Shown: positions 57,048 through 64,000 of the stretch, one piece after another
How the letters are laid out: every line of letters begins with the position of its first letter
How positions within the stretch are numbered: the first letter of the stretch is position 1
NCBI GenBank assembly: GCA_024811115.1
Contig: JAKOGH010000776.1
Location: 310,001 to 374,000, forward strand
From: Terana coerulea
Lineage: Eukaryota; Basidiomycota; Agaricomycetes; Polyporales; Phanerochaetaceae
Direction of reading: 5' to 3'
Length of the DNA: 64,000 bases
Translations under genes and position numbers: made by a program
The notes under the pieces: model-generated
What the model was told of the DNA's origin: nothing
Seen by the model: only the letters and a program-made list of their open reading frames with translations
The model's database searches: none

Positions 57048-60000
57048 CTAGGGGGTGAAGCTGAGGAGTGGATACAAGAAAAGCGAGACGATAACGACGA
57101 CGGATATACCCACCCCGACGACAACACGTCCGTGCCTCCCCCAGGGAAGGTAACACAGGACGTTGTTGATCAAAACCGAGCAAAGCAACGATAGAAGGCT
57201 CAGGACGGATAGGATGATATCCAGTAGATTCATCTCAGGTCCATCCGGTCTTATTGCAGTCTCTGGAGTATCTTCTGACTGAGTTGGGGTCATGGTTTCG
57301 TCTGCGCGCAGCTTCTGCCCGGACTGGACATGACTGAGTCTCAGCGGTGCAGTTTCCTGCGGGCTGAGCTTATGGCCACCAAGAAAGCTCGTTGAAACGA
57401 CGGGGAGACCCCGAACGGCGGGGAGGAGTGGCTCCATGGACGACAAGCTGGACAAGCTCCGCGAGTGTAGAGACTGCAGCGATGCCGTCTCCGCAAGCTC
57501 CTCTCTCGGGTATTCAGTCGGGTTGGGGGTCCTCGAGATCATGCCGCGCAGGCGCTGCACGGGGACCTGACCTTCGAGTCTGCAGAATCCACGGAATTGG
57601 CGATGCTGGCGTTCCTTCTGCGTGTGCGCGCATCCGCAGGTGGACCTTCGTCCAAGAAATCGATAAGCTCGCGCGCGCTCTTGGATATGTACGGCATAGA
57701 GGCGTCGCTCCTCGACCCCGGGCTCTGGGGAGGCGTAGGGAGATGCTGCGAGTTGCTCCTGACCGGTGCCTGCGTCTGCGCGGGCTGGTCAATGGACAGC
57801 GGCTTCCGGCGCGGGCGCCGCCCACTGCGCCCAAAGGCCTGCAGCTTGCCTAGGAAAGCAGTCCTAGACTGGACAGGCTTCGCACTCCCGCCGGCTTCGG
57901 CTTTGGCTTCGTCTTCGTCAGGCGGCCCCTCTTCCAAAAAAATCGATGAGGTCCTGGGCCTCTCGTGAAACATATGGTTTCTCGTCCCTGCGCGGCGACT
58001 CAGGGCTCCCCTTCGGAGACTCATGCGCGGGCTCTTGCGACCTCGGATCCACGCTCTGCTGCTTTCTCGACGCCTTCAGACGTTGTGGCAGGTGCAGGAG
58101 ACCGCTCGACTTGTCAGTGACGGAGTTCTTTACGACGACGGCCTCGTGTGACTGGCTCACTTCAGCGGCGGGCGGGCCCTCGTCTAGGAAATCAATCAAA
58201 GCCCGTGCGGAACGTGAAATATGGACTTTGCTCGAGTCAGAGTCCGCCGTCTTTGGTCGCCTTGGTGCCCGGATCCGTTTCGCGGTGCTATCTACCGACG
58301 GTTCACTAGGGTTCCCAACGCCCTTCCGAGGCGAAGTATCGGGAGTGGGCAGTTCAACAGGTCTTCGGTAGTTCGGAGAATCCGCAGTGAAGGTAAATCT
58401 TGAAATCTCCGACACTGACGATACACTTCTGAGTCGAGGATGAGCGACATCTGTAACTGGCCCGTTGACAACGCGGCCTCCGAGACGACCGACGGACGGC
58501 GCGGGCATAGCAGGAGCTACAGGCAAGGGCGGCGCGCTCACATCGTTGCCCATCAGCGTCGGGAAACCTTCGGCACTTGGTTCAGCGGTGTGGCAGATCC
58601 GTGCTGCATGTCGTGCCATCTGCGACGCAATCTCTGTCGCCGTCGGTCGGTCTTCCGGACTCTGCGCCCAAGCCATGACCATCAGCTCCCAGATCTCGTC
58701 AGTGAGACCAGAAAACTGGGTGGTTGGCTGTTCTGGCCGAGCCGGTCGTATCCCTCGATCACATATCACCGCAAGTAGCAATGACTCTGGGGTCTGGGCA
58801 AAAGGCGGGTGCCCTGCGAAGACCTGGCTCACTGCTGAGTACGGTGCGCTGTGCATGACACCAAGAACAGGCGTACCTCATACATAGTCATCCCGAAGCT
58901 ATAGACGTCCGTCCTCTTGTTGGTCACCCCGGATGTCATGTGCTCAGGGGACATCCAGCGGGCAGTACCATGGTGAGGGGCGTTTCCAGGCCAGCGAATC
59001 GAGGTTGTGTGCACCTTGATTTGCGATAGGCCAAAGTCTGATAGACAGGCTCTGCCATGCCCGTCTATCAAGATATTTGACTGCATATATGCGTTGTCAC
59101 GACCCAGTCAACGCGTAGTACGGTTATACAAAACTCACCGCCTTCAAGTCTCCATGGACAACTCCGTTTTGGTGGAGATACACCAGACCAAGCGACGCTT
59201 CATAAAGCTGCGCAGAGAGATGAGCTAATTCTCCTGCCCAAGTGAGCCACGACGATTGCTTACGAGCTGCCGTCTGTTTGCATTCCGCGTTCGACGAAGG
59301 TATTCCACAGCGTCACCATTCTCCTTGTAGGCGCACACCATGAACGGCGGATCTGCTATCGAGCATGCTCCAAAAAACTCCAATATATGCGGGTGACGAA
59401 GTCTCTTCCAGACATCGACCTCTCGTTGGACGATCTATGGCGTGTCCTGGTGAGTAGCGTCGTCGTGGAACAGATTCCAGAACATACCGACGCAGGCACA
59501 CCTCTCTCCATAATCTTCACCGCAACCTTGGTGCCATTCCAAAGGGCGGCATACACCTGCGTAAACCCTCCTTCCCCAAGCTTGAGGTTGTAGTCGATGA
59601 TGACGTCCAAGGACGTGATCAGGAAGTGGTCCGCGTCGAAGCGTAGTGGCCCCGAGCGTCGTTGCAGCACATGCATCCCATGTTCCAGGTACTTTCGCTC
59701 CACTGAGTCAGGCAAATGTGCTAGGTACTGGTCCGCGAACTTCAGTGGTCATAGTCACAGCAACGTGTAGTCAAGACGTACGCGATTCAAACAGACGATG
59801 GCTTCTTGCATTTGTTGCTTGTGAACTTCGAGTTGCTATTAAAAATGCCGTCGTCAGTTATGCCTGACATAGAACGTATGGTATTAATTACGCTGATGAT
59901 TTCCCTGTCGTTGTCCAACAGGCGAGTGAAATTCTGCTTCACTTCCGCGGCATCTTGCCGTCGGGCATCCTCGTTCTCTTGCTGGACTTGGCATACATCA

Positions 60001-60452
60001 AACGCTAACCCGAGCTGATAGGCGTGAGATGGGGCTTATCGTCCGTGCAGAGCATCTCCTTACTTTGAGGTCCTGCACAGCGTCGAAGATGAACTTGTAC
60101 AGCTCCTGTATTTTGGCTGCAACCTGCTCGCGCCAGATTATCCTCTGCAGGAAAGACCGCTTGTGCAACTCTTCCACAGTGACCGTCAACTCTATCAGGG
60201 CTCTACATACCAATAATACCAATTAATATCCTGTATCGCACAAATGAGACCGCAGACTCACTTTGTTATCTTCACAATCCTGCGAGCGAGGCGGGGAGGC
60301 ACCCCGTTCTTGCACTCTTCTTGCAGCGCCGCGGCGACGGAGTCGATGTGCAAACACAGACGGATGCATTGCTGCCTATTCTCCCGCACCTTCTTCGCGA
60401 TCTCGTACAGCTCTTTGACCGCCCCGAGCAGCGTCGACACTATACCGTCCAT
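57048..60452 (-). CDS. MLKL-like helical-bundle protein kinase with triple SAR-LIDFLDEGPP modules and C-terminal membrane hairpin
   Basis: ATG 60452 begins MDGIVSTLLGAVKELYEIAK. Residues 1-150 are an amphipathic helical bundle (NRQQCIRLCLHIDSVAAALQ; SFLQRIIWREQVAAKIQELY; FDVCQVQQENEDARRQDAAE) in the layout of the MLKL N-terminal domain. A TKL-type kinase follows: LKLGEGGFTQVYAALWNG and VAVKIM (ATP loop, Lys), VWKRLRHPHILEFFGACS, VVHGDLKASNILID (catalytic Asp), LSDFGLS, then GTARWMSPEHM and WAQSPEDRPTATEIA. All key residues are present, so it is probably active. The tail has three modules (HISRSARALIDFLDEGPP at 58168-58226; YVSREAQDLIDFL-EEGPP at 57911-57977; YISKSARELIDFLDEGPP at 57629-57693) and ends with two hydrophobic segments (NLLDIILSVLSLLSLLCSVL; VVVGVGISVVVIVSLFLYPL). 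A 7-base A run at 57936-57942 (one base too long) and a site near 57567 break the raw frame. Confidence 0.87.
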
Positions 60453-61473
60453 AGTCTCTGGAGGCCGCCGGGGGCTGCGACAGTGTACGACGGGGTTAAA
60501 GGGCCATGGGTGTGGGGTGTTGAGAGGCAGAGACGGCCAGCATAGCCATGGCCATCCTTGGGCAATGCTGCGCTGCCGTCAATGTATCATGACCACCTTG
60601 ATATTAGGGTTCTGTTCGCACCCATATACTGGTGCACATGTGAGTATAGCAATTCACAGCCCAAATAACCTCACCGGGGAGATTCAGCAACTGAAAGCAG
60701 GACTGAGGTCCTTGGCAAGATAAGTGTTCCAAGTAGACAGGCCTGTTCATTTCGGTCAGTGCGAGCACGAAGTCAACATCCAACAGTGGGGGCAAGCGTC
60801 CATGATCGCATTGTTAAATAGAAACCGAGATGCAATACACAAGCACAGTGAAGTCGTAGCGTAGAACCCGCCATGACCAGCAAAGCCGGACAGATTAAAT
60901 AGACAATAAGCACAAACGTAACCCCGACTATCTTGAGGGCATCCGTCGTATCTGGAGGGCCTTTCGGACCAACTAGAGCGACGACACCGAGACCGATCTA
61001 ACCAACACAGTGGCCGCGAACAGAAGAGGAAGTGGGGCCAAAAGGGAGTGAAGGAGAGTAGCGAAGGAAAGTGGCAATAGAGGACAGACTCAGCCTTGAG
61101 GGTGCAAATCTGGAGCGAGGCGAGTTGCGAAGTATGGTATGCGAAGGGGAAGCGAGCGGGTGAGGGCCAACAACAAACACCTGGCGAAACGATAGAGAAT
61201 GAGCATAGAAGCATGGCGTATGCATAGAAAGAGGCATACAACCAAAGACACAGAGTGGTCTGTGCCGTGGAATCAGCCGGATGGGGGCGGCGTCGTGAGG
61301 TATCGTAGGGAAGGAGGAACGTAGGGGGGTGGACGATGAAGGCCGAGGGTAAAGTTTCTTGTACACAACGAGTCCGATCAGAATACAGTCGCGCGATAGA
61401 GTACCAGATGGATAACAATAAGACAGGGCATGAAGGACGTGGCACGTTTGCTTTTGCGCTAGAAACCGACGTT
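60453..61473. other. Intergenic, OPY2-like 3' region and kinase promoter
   Basis: Both neighbours are on the minus strand. A long minus frame (61517-60756) is Cys/Phe/Ser-rich and out of register with the OPY2-like stop at 61474, so I read it as untranslated. No repeat or RNA gene was seen. Confidence 0.45.
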
Positions 61474-63516
61474 TCATCGTCTGTTGCTAGGGCCAGGGTA
61501 ATTTGCCATAGCTTCATTCTTATCGAAGCCCAGCGGGTAACTCGACAAGTCGGCGGTCAGCGCAAGGGTGTCCAGACTGGCACGCTGCCTGCCCAAGAAG
61601 CTCGACGGTGGGGACGACGCTTCCGACGCCTCGGACCCGTTGCCAGAGTCAATCTGGAAGGGGAACGAGCCGAGCCCGTTGGACATCGTGGACAGCTGAG
61701 AGCCTGACGACATTCCCAGCATCTGCCTAGTTGGGGGTGGCGGAAGCGGGGGCTCGGCAGCGCTGCTGGCAGCCTTGGTAGGTGATGCAGCGGCAGCGAA
61801 GGTGTGTTGCGCGAGAGGCGAGCGCGGCGGTGTGCGTATCGGCCTGTCTGAGATCGGAGAAGGAGGTACGAATGGGAAGCCCTCGAGAATGGAGTCTGCG
61901 CGAGTCGACGTCGACACAGTTGAGAGCCTCGACATGTTCACGTCCATGTCCTCCAACGCCTGGCGTTGCTGGCGCTCAAGCACGCCCGAGGGAAGCGAAG
62001 GGGAGGCTTCACTGCCTGTCATGGGCGTGATGATTTTCGCGCTGGTCATGCGGTATTGCGACTTCGCAGTGCTCAACGGTGCGCTGACAGGAGTCCGCGG
62101 CAAGTCGTTGACTGGAGGCACAACCAACGTCTGCGAAGCAATACGACCAGGGAGATAGCGAGTCAAGGCCCAAGTGCACGCGCGAGGCGTTGTTGATTGT
62201 TGCACCGATGATGGACCCAGCTTGCGTATTAACGCTGCTGCGCATGTCTCTCTTCTTGTTCCACGCGGGAGGAGTCCTCGGGCTCTGCGCATTCCAGCTT
62301 TCCTCGCTCTCGCCGAACGTCGCAGTGGTCGCAGTTGGAGACCGGCGGTCGGCCGCATACGGCGAGTGTTCATCGCCAAACGGATTTGAGCGTACAGTCA
62401 GCTGTTGCTCGTGGTCTCCCTCTCCCTCTTCCGCCATAGACTCGAGCGGTCCGAAGCTCGATCCGGCGAGTGGAGAGCGTGCCGCTGGACGGCTGCTGGC
62501 GACGCTGAGGGTGGAAGAGGACTTGGCGCCTTCAGGGCTCGAGTAGACAGAGCTTGGTGGTGTCCGGACGACTTCGGCCTTCACGACGCCCACGACCTGC
62601 CTCACCGCACCCTGAGACGGGGTGACAATCACTGGCGCTTCGCTCAAGAGATCACTGGCGTAGCTGCCTGTGGTCATGTACGAGTTGCGGATGCCGGAGC
62701 GCGTCGACTTCGCGTAGTGCCCGCCTGTGGCGAGGCTGTCGCCAGACACGTTCGCGTGATCCAAGTTTAGATTCAACTCTGCCGAGCGTTCCGGGCGATG
62801 GGGGCCTGAGCCCGCAGTCGCGTGGGTAGATGTGGGACCTGAGCGATGAGAGGCCGAGCCCGGCGGGACGAACGCAATGGGAATGACATTGGACTGCGTG
62901 CCCGTCGATACGCTCTGGATAGAGTGCGAGTCTGCGAACGGGTTGGACTGGCGCTGAGTGGTGTGACCGTGGGTGGCCACGACAGAATCCCCTTGTGATT
63001 CAGGGTCGAGGTTGATGGTCGTCCCCGACGCACCGCCATATATCCTGACAGTATGCATCTCCTGCTGTTCAGGCTTCTCATTGGGGTCTGGCCGGTTGAG
63101 GACATCTTCTGCGCGCGCTGGTGCATCCGCTTTCGTGTCAGACTCGGGGGCTGTGACCGCTGGCGCTGACGGCGACGGTACCAGAGAAAGGCGAGAACGA
63201 CGGCAGCGAGGAAGATGACTGAGGCAATGACCGCCCCCGCAACTGCTCCGGGGCTGACACCACCAGATGGGAGATGAGGTTGTTGCACCGCTCGTGTCGC
63301 TGTTGGGGACGCATGTATTGGTTGGGCAAGCACTGCAACTCCTGCAAACAATAATGACCGGTAAGTGGGCCCCTTCAAAAGTGTACTCACTAGATATGGC
63401 ACGTACCTGCCGACCGAAACACACTGCTCATCCGATGCGCACGAGCATGGTGGGACCTCGTTTGGGCACGGGACACAGTTGTCTCTTTCGAAGACGAGAC
63501 GCAAATCCGCGACCAT
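61474..63516 (-). CDS. OPY2: OPY2-like single-TM membrane anchor
   Basis: ATG 63516 starts MVADLRLVFERDN. The extracellular part has eight cysteines, C-VP-C-PNEVPP-C-S-C-ASDEQ-C-VSVGRS-C-SA-C-PTNT-C, with an intron (GTACGT...TTGCAG) between GR and SCSAC. This is the Opy2 N-terminal pattern; in yeast Opy2 recruits Ste50-Ste11 to the plasma membrane in HOG and invasive-growth signalling. One membrane segment follows, GAVAGAVIASVIFLAAVVLA, then basic WYRRRQRQR. The cytoplasmic part is long, Ser/Thr/Pro-rich and unstructured, with NPF motifs (SNPFADSHS; SNPFGDEHS) and many SP/TP sites suitable for MAP-kinase phosphorylation. It ends YPGPSNRR, stop 61474-61476. Three frame breaks at C/G-rich spots (about 63268, 63148, 62145) interrupt the raw frame. 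No classical signal peptide is visible. Confidence 0.8.
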
Positions 63517-64000
63517 AGCGACGACGTTGAATTACTGAAGTGTGTACAGAAAGTGAAGGAGTGTGGGGTTCCGGTTGGGAGGTACAGGGCGGAGTCAAGG
63601 ATGAAGTCACGCCTGCAATGACCAGCACGGTGAAAACGACGATGAAGAGGACGAATGGGTCAACGTCGTGGCCGTCCAAGTGGTTTAGAAACAACCAGGG
63701 GGAGTAATCTGTTTGGGTTATTTTTGTTTGATAACTGTCGGGATAACCGCTGATTACCCGTTTAACCGCGCGCTTACTGCGAAGATGGCCTAGACTCTTC
63801 CGCTACCTGAGCGGCGAGATCCCGAAGAACAAGGGTGCGGCAAGAAAAAACAGAAGGTTCGACGAGGACGGGCTCTTTTTATATTCTGTCCGATGCCAGG
63901 TTACGAAGATGTGCAATACACGAGGTCGTCTGGGTCTAGATCATGGGCGTACAGTTGAATGTGATGTAATGGTATGTATCGGTATCCACTAGTGCTACAG
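63517..64000. other. Upstream region of the OPY2-like gene
   Basis: A minus frame reaching to 63694 is open through a hydrophobic stretch (PFVLFIVVFTVLVIAGV) but lacks an ATG and leads out of register with the OPY2-like start. TTTATATT at 63878 is a TATA-like sequence of unclear orientation. Nothing else was recognised up to the window end. Confidence 0.35.

Noticed and set aside
60756..61517. 253-codon minus-strand frame rich in Cys, Phe, Ser and Leu
   Set aside because: Runs through the OPY2-like stop region in another frame; composition is that of a pyrimidine-rich untranslated region and no domain is visible.

Overview
This window is nuclear DNA of a basidiomycete fungus, most likely an agaricomycete. 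The evidence is dense, compact genes split by many introns of about 50-60 nt, 8- and 12-nt microexons, an F-box/leucine-rich gene of the type that is numerous in mushroom genomes, tandem GMC oxidoreductases, and a kinase carrying an MLKL-like helical bundle. The order is inferred; no rRNA or tRNA marker is present. I could support about 21 protein genes and found no RNA gene, CRISPR array or prokaryotic feature.

Layout. 0-4 kb: F-box protein (+), RBM42-like RNA-binding protein (-), ribosomal protein uL18/RPL5 (+). 4.4-10.6 kb: Zn2Cys6 transcription factor (-) diverging from Mediator subunit MED17 (+). 11-17.7 kb: two tandem GMC flavin oxidoreductases (-). 17.7-19.4 kb: gene-poor stretch with a TA-flanked foldback element. 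19.4-27.7 kb: Scw1/Whi3-type RRM protein, small one-TM PPxY protein and eIF3b (all -). 27.8-28.1 kb: diverged direct repeat. 28.4-32.3 kb: acyl-protein thioesterase (-), TRM10 (+), NDUFAF5 (-). 32.6-41.2 kb: C2H2 zinc-finger protein (+) and a two-histone-fold protein (+). 42-49.7 kb: RNA polymerase I subunit RPA135 (-) sharing a 220-bp divergent promoter with NUP98 (+). 50.3-55.3 kb: coiled-coil/proline-rich protein (+) and AIR1/2 zinc-knuckle protein (-). 57-60.5 kb: multidomain kinase (-). 61.5-63.5 kb: OPY2-like membrane anchor (-).

Most genes are housekeeping (ribosome, translation initiation, Pol I, Mediator, nuclear pore, tRNA methylation, complex I assembly) and are not functionally grouped. 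The most unusual content is in two genes. One, at 37.7-41.2 kb, looks like an H2B-like and an H2A-like histone fold fused in one chain with a long low-complexity tail. The other, at 57-60.5 kb, combines an MLKL-like N-terminal bundle, an apparently active TKL-type kinase and a C-terminal membrane hairpin. The two share a distinctive module, consensus YISKSAR-x-LIDFLDEGPP (x = D/E/A), once in the first and three times in the second.

Quality note. Many otherwise well conserved genes show single-base frame breaks, mostly in C/G (some A/T) homopolymers. I read these as assembly errors, not pseudogenes. CDS spans below run from start codon to stop codon and include introns and such breaks.
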